This document shows positions 26,353 to 38,243 of a stretch of DNA of 60,000 bases, piece by piece. Below the pieces are notes generated by a model. That model was not told the DNA's origin, did no database searches, and worked only from the letters and a program-made list of their open reading frames with translations. The DNA comes from Zygnema cylindricum (lineage: Eukaryota > Streptophyta > Zygnematophyceae > Zygnematales > Zygnemataceae): NCBI GenBank assembly GCA_037447655.1, contig JBBHKE010001855.1:298001-358000 (forward strand), in the 5' to 3' direction. Each line of letters begins with the position of its first letter. Positions within the stretch are counted from its first letter, which is position 1. The translations under genes and the position numbers were made by a program.

Positions 26353-27561
26353 TGTTGTTCTACAACCACAGTTGCAGGAGGAGGACCAACAGTAGTAGTG
26401 GAAGTAGACATGGAAAACAGCAATAGCTATCAAGCACCTACTCAACAACCAACTTTTAGCTTACACAAAATATGACTCACAAGGCCAATATGTCTTAAAA
26501 TTTCCCCAATGATACATAACAAAGTAAACTAACAACTCCCAAAATTGCAGCCTAAATGACCCAGTAAGTTATAAGATATGACTTATGGAAGTTTCCCAAA
26601 AACTGCCCTTGAAATGTCATAATCCCAAAACTGGATGATACAAAATTGTCTCAGTCCTAAACTATATACTTCCTGTGAGTATCTACTGGTCACACTAATA
26701 CGGGTGAATGTACAATAGTACTATCATGACTAACGACAAAGTATCCAGCCTGTACTTTACTGTACGGTGAGTACCTCCAAAACCCTAATTACTATATGTC
26801 GTTAAATGAACAATGTAACACTATTATTTAGTTCACATTAAACTTAACTTATCGTTTTTCCAAATATTCACACATATTGTGAGTACAATTTATGTTGCCG
26901 ATGCTTAGTCATCATCAGCCGCAAAAGTCCAGATGAATGTTGATTCGATGGTACGAACGTCCTGAGTGCGTACGGCGCACTCAGTCATTGTGGTCCCGCT
27001 TTAATCGCGTCCGTCGACTCTGTCTCGTTTCAACGATCTCCCTTTGATTCCGTACAGTACACTCCCAAATGTCCGGCTCGGTCTCCGCCCGTCAGATTCA
27101 CCGAAACCGCCCGTATGATTTTTGACACGTGTATGTGGATGTCGGCGCAACTCCGGAATACCTGCATTAACTTCTTGTCGATAGGTGTATCTCAGTGTTT
27201 TCTCACTCGTGGTCCCTGGTGAATCGCCTCCGTTTACACGAATTCAATCAATGATCATAGCGTCGAACCGTACCATATATTTCCGAAATAACCGGTTCAG
27301 ATTCTGTTCGTCCGATTCGGTGAATCCAATCGTCTCTTGCGTGACGCGTGTAATTGACTGCCAGCGCCACTCCATAAAATTTGCATACGTCTCTCTAGCC
27401 GACGCGCGTCCTTTTAAAACGACAATACACTCTATTGTACTTTTGCTACTGTAATACTAATTAAGGTAAGTTCTACATCAAACAACTTAGAAAACATTCT
27501 AAGTTATTTAAGTCTCCTCTCACAGCCCTATCTACTGAAATGAAGATGTCTAATTACAACA
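26353..27561 (-). repeat. Copia-5 5' LTR
   Basis: Paired with 20965-22217; short open frames inside are not genes. It holds the putative gag start codon 59 nt (ATG 26411) from its 3' end. Confidence 0.88.
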
Positions 27562-28720
27562 ATAATTAGATCAGATAGTTTGACATATAATTGGACAAAT
27601 AATTTGACAGTTAATTAGACAAATAGTTAGACAAATAATTAGACAGTTAATAAGATTAGATAGTTTCTTAGATTAGATGGATAATTAGATTAGATGGATT
27701 ATTAGATCAGATAGATAATTAGATGCGATAGATTATCAGGATAGATAATTAGATTAGATAGTGAATTAGATTAGATGGATGAGTAGATTACATGGATAAT
27801 TAGATAGATAATTAGATATATAAGTAGATAGATACCTAGATAATTACATAGATAGATAATTCGATAGACACATAGATAGACAGATAGTTAGATAGATATA
27901 TAGACGTATGTAGACAGATAATTAGAAAGAAAATGACAGATATTTAAACAGAGATAATTAGAAAGATAATTAGATTAGATAATTTGACTGGTAATTAGAT
28001 TAGATAATTTGACTGAATAATTAGACAGATAATTAGACAAATAATTTGACTGGTAATTAGATAAGATAATTTCACATATAATTGGACAAAAAAATTGTCA
28101 GCTAATTAGACAGATAATTAGATGAGATAGATAATTAGATGTGATAGATTATCAGATTAGATAGATAATTAGATTAGATAGTGAATTAGATTAGATAGAT
28201 AATTAAATTCGATGGATAATTAGATTAGATAGATAATTTGATAGATATTTAGATATATAAGTAGATAGATAACTAGATAATTACATAGATAGATAATTAG
28301 GTAGACACATGGATAGACAGATAGTTAGATAGATATATAGACTGATAATTAGACAAATATATTGACATAATTAGACAGATAATTAGACAGGTAATTAGAA
28401 AAACTAATGACAGATAATTAAACAGTTAAATAGGCTGATAATTAGACATATAATTAGATTAGATAATTTGAGTGAATAATTAGACAGATAATTAGATTAG
28501 ATTGTTAATTGGACAGATTATTAGATAGATAATTAGATAATTACATAGATAGATAAGTATATAGACACCTAGATTGACAAATAGATAGAAAGATAGATAG
28601 ACAGATAATTAGACAGGTAATTAGACAGATAATTAGAAAGATAATTAGATTAGATAGATAATTTTAGATATATACTTAGACTAGAGATAATTAGATTAGA
28701 TACATAATAAGATGGAAAAA
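27562..28720. repeat. ATAATTAGA/GATA degenerate satellite, right-hand part
   Basis: This is a low-complexity tandem array of GATAATTAGA, ATTAGATA and GACAGATAATTAG units. It contains a higher-order duplication: the stretch from about 27715 to 27940 (TAATTAGATGCGATAGATTATCAG onward) recurs at about 28130-28370. It is the continuation of 20441-20964. Confidence 0.92.
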
Positions 28721-29854
28721 ATGAGAGTATAACAGATTTTAAATCCTCAAAACCACCACAACAATAGTAATACTTGAGAGGTGGGTGGATGAGGTAAGGG
28801 GGGAGAAGAGTTTTAGAAAAACTTACTACATCCATTGCTTTCCGAAAACAGTTACGGAAACTTCTTAGTAGTTTTGGGGATGATCTTTTGGTATCCATTC
28901 GCCCGCTCCTCAGTGATCTTCTAGATGATTAGCCGCAAATGATCCCTTTTGGTTGTATCATGTTGTATTTTCCGGCTGGACTGCGGCGGGTCAACAGTTT
29001 AGGTTGACTCCCCAAATCTCCGCCCGTGGTGTGGTCTTCTCCACTCAAAGCTTGTTCCACGAGAGGCTCCACACGTGGTTATTCGGTTGCACCACTCGCC
29101 GTTTCGGATCCCACATTGTTCATCTCTCTGATCACCTCTTCAAAAACGGTACAAGGATATGAGATATGGCGTTTAATCTTATGCTTGAGTTGAGTTCTGC
29201 TGTTGTGTTCAATTGTTGGGTTGTTTGAGATAAATTTTAATGTTTGGTTGTAAATTTGAAATCCCACCTTTTTTAAAAACTCATAAACGAAACTGGAATT
29301 TGGAAAAATTACCGCCCATAAATTCTACGAAAGAGCTGTGAAAAACGATGGAGCTTATTGAATGTACGGATTTTTCTTACAAAAGAAACCAACAGGACAG
29401 ACGGTTTGTGTATTATCGTTGTTTTGCAGGCATGACGTTTGTATGGTTAAGCAATTGACCACGTGTAATTGTGATCGTCCAGTAATATGTCGGGTTACGT
29501 CGATTTGTTAGGATATCTTCAAATTGCGACCCAATTAGAGTTAAATTTCATTGTATTACGTGTTCATTTTCAAACTTCCTCACTTGAAAGCAACTTTATT
29601 AGAGTTCAGACACCTTATTAAGGTAAAATTACTCTAATAAAACCAACAATCTGCGACGTTATTAGAGTTCAAAAGTACCTTTTTTGTACGAAAATCAAAC
29701 AATAAAACGAAAACCGTCATTTACATTTGAACTTCAAGCGTAATTCAACAGTTCATGGATGTTGATTTTCAATTATGTAACTGCGCATAATTTGCATGTA
29801 ACCTTCGACGGTGGTCCCGACGTAACTAACATTCAGCGCGACAATAGTACTAAC
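28721..29854. other. Unassigned sequence between satellite and Copia-4
   Basis: No convincing gene. On the minus strand a short frame at 28898-28820 reads MDTKRSSPKLLRSFRNCFRKAMDV and meets a GTAAGT donor-like site, so it could be a first exon, but no partner exon was found. Around 29520-29700 several TTATTAGAGTT / ACTCTAATAA motifs in both orientations resemble the termini of the small elements at 35993 and 51580. Confidence 0.4.
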
Positions 29855-30329
29855 TAATAAATTAGTGGCCATAACAAAGGAATAAATTAAAACAAAGGAA
29901 CAGGAAAAAGTACAAAGTACATAAAGACAACAAAGACAACTGAGGCTGTCGTGAACTTAGGTTCAATAGTAAAAAATGATTGATTAAACATAGTGAGACG
30001 CTTGAGTTTTATAGATGAACTCAAGCGTGTAGGGCGAACTAATCTAAGTCAAGGTATAACTAATTTAGGTTTAACTAATCTAGGTACACCTAATAAGTGG
30101 AACTACGATTAATCTAGGTATATCTAGTAGTGGAGGTACAACTAGGTAGAAAGATTCTAAGTGTTTAGTGGGAATCTTTCTACGTAAAGATCATTATTTA
30201 CAAAAAATACATGAACACTAATTAAAGTGATACACTTAAGACTTAGTGTTCTAGGACTAAAAATATCATGTAAAAGGACGAACTAAACATGAGTGTTTCA
30301 ATAGTACAGTAGAAGTACGAATTCCAATA
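29855..30329 (-). repeat. Copia-4 3' LTR
   Basis: Direct repeat of 34960-35437; both contain the TAATCTAGGT / ACTAGGT-rich segment. Boundaries were taken from where the two copies start and stop agreeing. Confidence 0.88.
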
Positions 30330-30357
30330 CCCCCCCTCGATTGAAGCACGAAGATTT

Positions 30358-33300
30358 TTAGCCATGTAGGCTAGAAGAGAGAACATGTTTGTCGAACAAA
30401 GGACGAGGAAGAGGTTTGGTAAGAAAGTCGGCAAGTTGATGAGAGGTAGAGCAATGAGAAAAAAAAAGATCGTACCATCAACATTTTTTTCACGCGTAAA
30501 GTGGTATTGTATATCAATATGTTTTGTTCAAGTATGATGGATGGGATTTTTCATGAGGGCGAGAGCCCCTTGAGAATCACAAAAAATAGGAGTGGGAGAA
30601 GTTTGATGAAAACAAAGATCCGTGAGGAGACCACGAAGCCAAATGGCGGTTTTAGTGGCAGAAGTACCAGCCATGTATTCAGCTTCGGTAGATGAGAGAG
30701 CGACAGTTGGTTGTTTGCGGGAAGACCATGAGATAAGACCACCACCAAGGGAAAAACAAATGCCAGAAATAGAGCGACGTTCGTCGGTTTGATTTCCCCA
30801 GTCTGCATCACAAAATCCAACAAGAGAAGTATCGGGAAGAGAAGCAGAAGAAGAAGAAGGTGGAGATGAGGAAGAAGGGAGAGAAAAGGTGAGGCGCAAA
30901 TGTTTAGTGCCTTGGAGGTATCTAAGGACACGTTTTGCCGCATCTAAATGAGTGGAAGTCGCACAATGAGAAAATTGCGATAGAATGCACACAGCAATGC
31001 AAATGTCCGGACGCGACCCCAGCATAGCATACATTAACTTTCCTACGATAGACCGGTAAAGAGAACCTACGTCTCCTTGGGCATTCCCATCGGAGGTTTC
31101 TTTTCTGAGTGTAGTATTTGGATCAAGAGGTGTAGAGACAGGATTACAATTGGACATGCCAAAGGTATCTAAAAGATCGACAATATAATGTTCTTGACTC
31201 ATTTGTAATAGACGTTTAGACCTATCCCTTATAATGCTAATACCTAGACAATAGTCAAGGTCACCCAAATCAGTCATTGGCCAATAAGATGCTAGCATGA
31301 CTTTGACTTTGTGAATTTCCGTTTTACTGGGACCAGCCAGAATTAAATCATCGACGTAGATAATAATGATTACTAAACTGTCACCTGTACCTTTAATGTA
31401 AATACCAGGATTCGCACTAATTTCTTTAAAACCATCTTTTAATAAAACTGAGACAAGCGTTTTGTGCCATACACGTGGCGCCTGTTTTAGACCGTAAATA
31501 GATTTATTCAAGCGACAGACTAAAGATTCTGGTTGTGTAACAACGTATCCAGGCGCCTGTTCCATGTAAATGTTTTCTTCAAGATTTACGTGCAAAAAGG
31601 CAGTTTTGACGTCAAGTTGCTGAAGTTCCCAATCGTGTATCGCCGCCAAAGACAAAATTGTACGAATAGATTCAAATTTCGCAACGGGTGTGAAAGTCTC
31701 CTTGTTATCAATCCCTTCTGTCTGCGAATAACCCTTTGCCACGAGACGCGCTTTGTAGCGTTCAACTGAACCATCTGCAAATTTTTTAACCTTAAAAACC
31801 CATTTTGAACCAATGGCACGTCGATTAGGTGGCAGCTCACAAAGCGTCCAAGTCTGATTCGTCATTAGAGCTTGATATTCTTCATTTGCCGCTAAAGACC
31901 ACCTGTCTGCATCTGGACGCTTTAGAGCAGATTTTAATGTAAGTGGTGGATCTCTAACATCAGCAATATTGGCGTGTGCAAGGTTTTGAGTCACCTTCCA
32001 GGTAGGACGTATGGTTCGAGTACTGCGCCGTACCGTCTGTTGTGTTTGACCACCGGTTTGGAGATTTGTCGTGGAAGAGTCCGCAAGTGGGTCTCCCAAA
32101 ACTGGCGCGAAGGGTCGCGTCAAAGAATTTGTTAGATTTGTTTGGACAGAGGTGGATTCTGGCCGTACACCATCCGCCCGTATTAATGTCGACAATTGTA
32201 GATTGTTTGTCGCATTCAAAACGTGGTTCTGCGGCAAAATTTCTGCATAGCTGGTAGCCGCACGGAAAATATTGTCTGGAGGTATTTTGTCGTTATTGCC
32301 GGTTGGCGCGCTAGCGTCAAACTTTGTCGCCGCGGATTTTGGATCATGTGAAGAATTGTCGATTTCAAGGATTCGTGGCTGTATAATGGCCGCGGATTTC
32401 GCGGCAAGGTCTGCGGGCACCGAATTCTCCAATGCGACAAAATCTGTACGAACATAGTTATCTGATTCTGTCATTATGTCCGTTGGATCGTTAGAAGAAA
32501 AAACAAGAGGAAAAGAGGAATCAGCGGGTGACACGTCTGTAGGGAAATCAATGGTTAGAGGTGTAAAAGGAAGATTTGGTACGATTTGACGAATAAGGGG
32601 GTCTTCATTAAAGATGACGTCACGTGTGATGATAATACGATGTGTTTTATTACAGTATATGCGGTACGCCTTAGTGTGAGGAGCGTAACCGACAAATATA
32701 CCTTTAATGGCCTTTGCACCCCATTTTCCATCAATATTTGTAAGATTTTTGTAATAGGCTTCACTTCCAAAGATGCGGAAGTGAGAAACATTTGGTTTTA
32801 TTTTATGCCATGCCTCAAAAGGAGTTTTGTTTTTTAGAGCCGATGTGGGTGACCTATTTCGAATGTAACAAGCCGTTTGTACCGCTTCGGCCCAAAAAGA
32901 CTGAGGTAAGGAGGCAAAATGCATCATGGATCTAGCCATATCGGCAAAGGTTCGATTAAGTCTTTCGGCATCCCCATTTTGTTGAGGTGTATGTGGAGCA
33001 GTTAATTCATGAATTATGCCACATTCTCCTAAGAATTTAGAAAATTCATGCGACATATATTCTCCTCCGTTATCACTTCTTAACATTTTTATCCGGGAGG
33101 AGAATTGATTTTCGACGAGGGACTTAAAATGTTTGAAATGAGTAAAAGCCTCAGACTTATTTTTCATGAGATATACATGAGTGAATCGTGAGTAATCATT
33201 AATAAAGGTAATGAAATACACAAAACCACTCAAACTTGATACTCTCATTGGTCCACATACATCACTGGAAATTAAATCAATAGGAAAATTTGATTCAAAA

Positions 33301-34955
33301 TTGCTTTTTGGAAAAGGTAATCCAGGCATTTTGCCAATAATACATCCATGGCAAAAATCTAGATTTTTAGCATCAAAAGAATTTAAGCCTAAAACAAGGC
33401 CTTTACTAAGAGATGCTAAGTTTTGTCTATTTAAATGGCCATATCGTAAATGCCATTTGTGAAAACAAAAGGAGGAAGAAAAAGAAGTTGCTACATTTGC
33501 ATGCGCTAAATCTCTAAAATATTTTAAAATGTAGAAATTACCGCATTTAGTACCCTTTCCAAGGAAGATGCGATTTGACGAAAAAAAATGAACGTCAATT
33601 TCGGATATGACACTGAAACTACTATTTCTAAGCGCCGCACCCACGGAGAAGAGATTTTTTTTGAGTTGGGGAACATAGTAAACGTTCTCCAAAATGAGTG
33701 GTTCTGAGCTATTCTTGTTTATTGCCACCTGTCCAACAAAATTTGACGTGAGAATGGAGTTATTTCCAAGTAAAATCTGTAAAGGGGTACATAGCATTAC
33801 AAGATTTGTCATGATGGATTTACAGCATGACATTTGGTGCGAGGCACCAGAATCTATAAACCAATCATAAATTTTACCTAAAGCATTGAAAGCATACCCA
33901 TAATCGAGTGGAGGTATGGGAGCAGGTACAAAATTGATCTGGTTGATGGGTGACGCTACTGGATTCGTTACGTCAGATTGGAGAAGTGGAGGAGGTACAG
34001 TTGGCGCGAATTGAAAATGAGGCATCATATTGTACCAAGGGGGAGGAGGACCATAAGGACCGTACGAAGGGGTCATGAATGCTGCAGTGGCGTGTCCAAC
34101 GGAATTGTACGCAACAGGCGGATTGGGCGGCGATTTTGGATTTGGAGAGTTGTTTTTGTTTTGACCACCGCCGCCGCCGCCTGACGCACGTTCACGTTTA
34201 CGAGCGAGAATTGGACACGCGTCAATAAGATGATCTTTCTCTTTGCAATATCTGCAAAAAGTAGAAGATCCTGCAGCACCTGAAAAAGATTTTTTTGAAA
34301 CGACAGAAGTTAGTGCTGTGGCGTCAGATGATGTAACATGTTTTTTTAATTTTTGTCTGCTTTCTTCATAAATGAGTTGATTGGTTAAATCAGGTAAGGT
34401 GACATTCGCAGGATTTTTGTCTACTATACCAACAAAAGATTCAAAACTGGGCGGTAATCCTGCCAAAATTACGCTAATAAGATCTTCATGAGTTATAGGA
34501 TAATTAATGCACTTTAAACGTCCAGCTTATGATTGAACTTTTTGTATAAAGGACAACATATGTTCGGACTTATCCTTTTCAAGAAGAATGAATTTGCGTC
34601 GAAGGGCCAAACGATGTGGCCACGTGTCTTTTTCATACGCGGCGCATAAAAGTCGCCACGGTTCATTTGCGGTTGTGGCGCTTCGTACAAGATTCACGAT
34701 TGTTCCATCCAACGACAAAATGAGACGAGACAAAGCGATGGAGTCCTTTTCTCTCCACGCAATGATTGTAGTTTGGGCGGCCGCAAAATCATCGTCATCC
34801 TTGTCTGGCAAGACTGGAATGATAACATCTCCTATGACGTGACCCCATAATTTTTCAAAAACTGAATAAATGCTGGATGAGAAATTTCCAGTTGTAAAAA
34901 TCTTGACCTTTAATTTTATGCACTCAGTTTGACACGGCTGAAGCTGTGGGCCCAT
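30358..34955 (-). pseudogene. Copia-4 gag-pol, three lesions
   Basis: The frame starts at ATG 34955, inside the primer-binding site, and codes gag with a CCHC zinc knuckle, protease (WFIDSGASHQM), pre-integrase (CHGCIIGK), integrase (DVCGPM, RSDNGGEY), a Ser/Thr/Pro-rich linker, RT (RYKARLVAKGYSQ, YVDDLI) and RNase H (CDADWGNQ, SSTEAEYMA, CDSQGALAL). One TAA at about 34524-34526 interrupts gag in frame; the largest open stretch is 34466-30528. A TGA at 30525-30527 and a frameshift in a T-run near 30463-30470 break the RNase H tail, which otherwise ends at a TAA at 30358-30360. With so few lesions it is the best preserved complete copy here. Confidence 0.92.
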
Positions 34956-34959
34956 AACC
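34946..34959 (-). other. Copia-4 primer-binding site
   Basis: GGTTATGGGCCCAC follows the LTR end (TTATTA) directly. It matches 14 of 14 bases of the complement of the plant initiator tRNA-Met anticodon arm. The gag ATG is the ATG within this site. Confidence 0.72.
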
Positions 34960-35437
34960 TAATAAATTAGCGGCCATAACAAAGGAATAAATTAAAACAA
35001 AGGAACAGGAAAAAGGATAAAGTACATAAAGACAGCAAGGACAACTGAGGCTGTCGTGAACTTAAGTTCAATAGTAGAGAATTGTTAATTAATTTTACAT
35101 AGTGAGACGCTAAAGTTTTATAGATGAACTCAAGCGTGTAGGGCAAACTAATCTAAGTCAAGGTATAACTAATTAAGGTACAACTAATCTAGGTACACCT
35201 AATAAATGGAACTACGATTAATCTAGGTCTATCTAGTAGTGCAGGTACAACTAGGTTAAAAGATTATAAATGTTTAGTGGGAATCTTTCTACGTAAATAT
35301 CATTATGTACAAAAAGTACATGAACACTAATTAAAGTGATACACTTAAGACTTAGTGTTCTATGACTTAAAATATCATGGAAACGACGAACTAAACATGA
35401 GTGTTTCAATAGGACAGTAGAAGTACGAATTCCAATA
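34960..35437 (-). repeat. Copia-4 5' LTR
   Basis: 478 bp, very similar to 29855-30329. The start on the coding strand, TATTGGAATTCGTACTTC, is shared by both copies. Confidence 0.88.
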
Positions 35438-35992
35438 GAATATTCAAAATATCAAGAATTGATGAGGGGGAAAGGGAGGGAAAGATGGAGGGAGGGAAGG
35501 GGTAAATAGTTATACTGGTTGACAAGAGGAGAACCAGATTAGCGCTCCAATGACGAGACAAGGGGAGTTGTTGACAAGATAGTCCACAACCGCCGGGCGA
35601 AATGGTTTGCACTTTGTCGCAACCTGTGCAGATGAGTATAGTAACAATTTTGTCTTTTTGAAATTTATCGTAATGTAGGTACACAACCTAACACAAAGTC
35701 TCTATACGATACTCTACGCGCGGGCAACCTCAACGGCCGGTAAACTTCAAAAGTAGGCCGTCAACGAAACATTTTGCTGTACCGCCGGCATAATGTATCA
35801 TTTCAAGACCGCGGAAAGCGCCATCGCCGTCGTTTGACTTTTGTCTTTCGTACCTCATCGGCCATCAAACTTTTAAAGCAGGCCATTAACAAAACATTTC
35901 CGTACCGCCTATAGAATATTTTAGTGATGGCGTCACGTAAGATGATGTTTGTAGATAATAGGAACAGTACTATCGCATTATACATGGTACAG
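35438..35992. other. Unassigned spacer with a 62-65-bp direct repeat
   Basis: A GGGA-rich stretch occurs at 35465-35500. A diverged direct repeat lies at about 35732-35797 and 35860-35921 (CGGCC...AAACTT...AGGCC...ACATTT...GTACCGCC). No gene was recognised. Confidence 0.5.
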
Positions 35993-36541
35993 TACACCGT
36001 CAAACGCTATTAGAGTATATAACGCCAATTCGGTGCCCTTTTTAAAAAAAAAAAACCCGAAATACAATCCATAATTCTATTTTTTCCATTATTCTAATTA
36101 GGGTTTTATTTCAATTAGCGTTAATAATGGAAGTACACCTCAATGGAAATAGTGTGGCGTACGGACGGGATATATCTGTACGAAATTGTACTTTTTTAAT
36201 TACAGAGGCATAAAAAGACACTTAACATTATTGCGCACACATGTGAATGTGCACTGGAAGAAAGAGACGCAAACTCGTCGACAAAACTCACGTTCTCATA
36301 TGTTCGTCCTTCGACCGTGTGAACAACGCGACGGCGTACGAATTGTCAGAATTTGTACAAATACACATATTAATGTAGACATTTTAAGGGCGGGTATTTA
36401 TTATTCTGGACAACCCAAATTACAGTTAGGGATTAATTAGTATATATATTTTTTTTCAAAAAAAAATAATTCCCGATTAGTGTTAATAACACTAATTGTT
36501 TTTTTACGCTATTTATTCCTTTACTCTAATAGCATCACGGT
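35993..36541. mobile_element. Small non-autonomous element, family M1 copy 1
   Basis: About 550 bp with inverted ends: left TACACCGTCAAACGCTATTAGAGTA and right TACTCTAATAGC...CGG. The same sequence recurs at 51580-52106, including the A-run after CGGTGCCC and the CGTACGAATTGTCAGA segment. No coding capacity. Confidence 0.7.
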
Positions 36542-36965
36542 AATCGCATAAAACGAAGGCCAGCTGGCACCCAAAGGGAAGCACCGGTCGCTGCTATAAA
36601 TGGTAGCATTGTAGCACAAACTTGGCACAAACTCGCCGTAGGATCAGGTGGTGTGCATTACGCACCTCGCACTAACGCATCGCATCGACGATGATCATAG
36701 TACACCGCGACGCCGTATTTAACACCTGAAGCGAATCGACACGTTTAGGGACGCTATGCCGGAAAAAACGGGGAAAACCGCAGAGTACGGAGACTTCATA
36801 TTTTTACGGAAAGTGTTTTTGCAGCCACCAACGGGTAGGTTTTAGTAATATTTTTGGCAGTGTGGAATATTTTTTTTTATCGCCCCATATTGCCTGGTTG
36901 TTCAATTTGAGGCTTTACTTAGTGTGGCCTTCAAAATTGCAGACTCTAATATGACAGGTTGTCCT
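36542..36965. other. Unassigned spacer
   Basis: Mixed-composition DNA with no recognisable gene or repeat unit; T-rich from 36840 on. Confidence 0.4.
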
Positions 36966-37278
36966 ATCGTAAGTTGTGTTATGGGTTTTTCATTTGATCT
37001 TTTTAGATCGCTACTTTGATCAGCGACCGTCAGATCCTCCAAATCTGCCAATTTAAATAAAAAGTACCTCAAAACCCACAAAAAAAAAATCTTTTGTCCG
37101 AATGTATTTCAAAATTTAGATATGACGTTTAATTCTCTATCGATCGATGTAAAACTCAACCCTGTTACTAATTTTTTTCATTTTGCGGCCAATACAATAT
37201 GGGTCTTAAGGTCATATTGTATGTTTTGCGTAGAATAGGCATATTGTATGGGCCTACTTTCACCTACTTTGAACTATG
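36966..37278. mobile_element. CATAG-type hAT-like MITE, left end lost
   Basis: It matches 38426-38730 over its right part and ends ...CACCTACTTTGAACTATG at 37278. The left terminus is degenerate (divergence near 36966), so no target duplication can be read. Confidence 0.65.
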
Positions 37279-38243
37279 GATAAAAGTCACTGCAAAAAGG
37301 TCCAAATTTTGTGAAATCGACAGCGTCACAAAATATGCATGACATTGACGATGTCACAAAAAAAATGACGTGTACAATGTCACGAAATTTTATATCGTCT
37401 ACAAATATCACGATTTTAAGTGACAACTGTTGTTTTCGAACATTGCACAGGAAAAATACAGTACATCGCGGATCGTAATTAGAGTAAAAAAATGAAATAA
37501 AATAATTGGATTATGAACTCTAATTTGTGTGATAGAACTTTTTTAAAAAATAAGTTTAGGGTAACGTTCCATCAGACATAAAGTGAGGTTGTTTACAGAA
37601 ATATGGACCTCTCCGTACTATGCCGTACTTCTTATTTTGTTTTTATATGCGAACAACATTACAAAGAATCTTGCCAATATTCTCCAAAGGTCTGGGAGGT
37701 AACAATGACCATTGGATGTTTTTTCGCGAAGCATTCGCGTCAAAAGTTTATGTAGATGGTGATGTACCTCGAGGAGGTGCATCACCATATACAGAAAAAT
37801 TTGAGCCGCGACAGTCGAGATAATGAACATACATGTCAGACAAACAACCAACGGAAATCAAAAAAAATTGCACATGATATATACGTTAAAAAATCCAACC
37901 GCAATCACAAAAGTAATCTCGTAACGAACTGTCGTCGCGCTATTTTTGTTCTCGGCCATCTGTCACACTATTTGTGGAAGCGCTCATTCGTCACGCGAAC
38001 AATCATAAATTCTAAAAAAATGAGCTGGCATCTGACAATCGTTTGCAAAAAGTACAAATTTTGTGTGGTACGATGCCCTGGTCCCGCACGTACATGGTAT
38101 GCAAATGAAGATTTCGAGTTGAAGTTGGTAGTGTGTAAACTATATTTGGCGATTTTCAATATACGATCTTATCTTACGTGGTACCATTCATTTTTGAGCA
38201 CGTGGATTACAGATCCTGCGTGAAAGAACATCGTTCAAAATAT

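Larger units (their letters stand above)
20965..27561 (-). mobile_element. Copia-5: complete but degenerate copia element
   Basis: It is bounded by LTRs 20965-22217 (about 1253 bp) and 26353-27561 (about 1209 bp) that begin TGTTG and end CAACA on the coding strand, with a 5-bp target duplication ATAAT at 20960-20964 and 27562-27566. The primer-binding site (26352-26341) and polypurine tract (TATTTAGGGGAG, next to 22218) are in place. It lies inside the ATAATTAGA satellite. Confidence 0.93.
29855..35437 (-). mobile_element. Copia-4: near-intact copia element of a second lineage
   Basis: 5' LTR 34960-35437 (478 bp) and 3' LTR 29855-30329 (475 bp) bound a long gag-pol with primer-binding site 34959-34946 and a polypurine tract GAGGGGGGG next to 30330. 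LTR sequence and protein differ clearly from the other elements (zinc knuckle CRYCKEKDHLIDAC, long insert after integrase). The LTR termini as aligned are TATTGG...TTATTA rather than TG...CA, and the flanking five bases (CTAAC and GAATA) do not match. Confidence 0.92.

Noticed and set aside
28820-28898. Possible first exon MDTKRSSPKLLRSF... with a GTAAGT donor
   Set aside because: Too short, no second exon found across the adjoining satellite, no family recognised; kept only as a remark.
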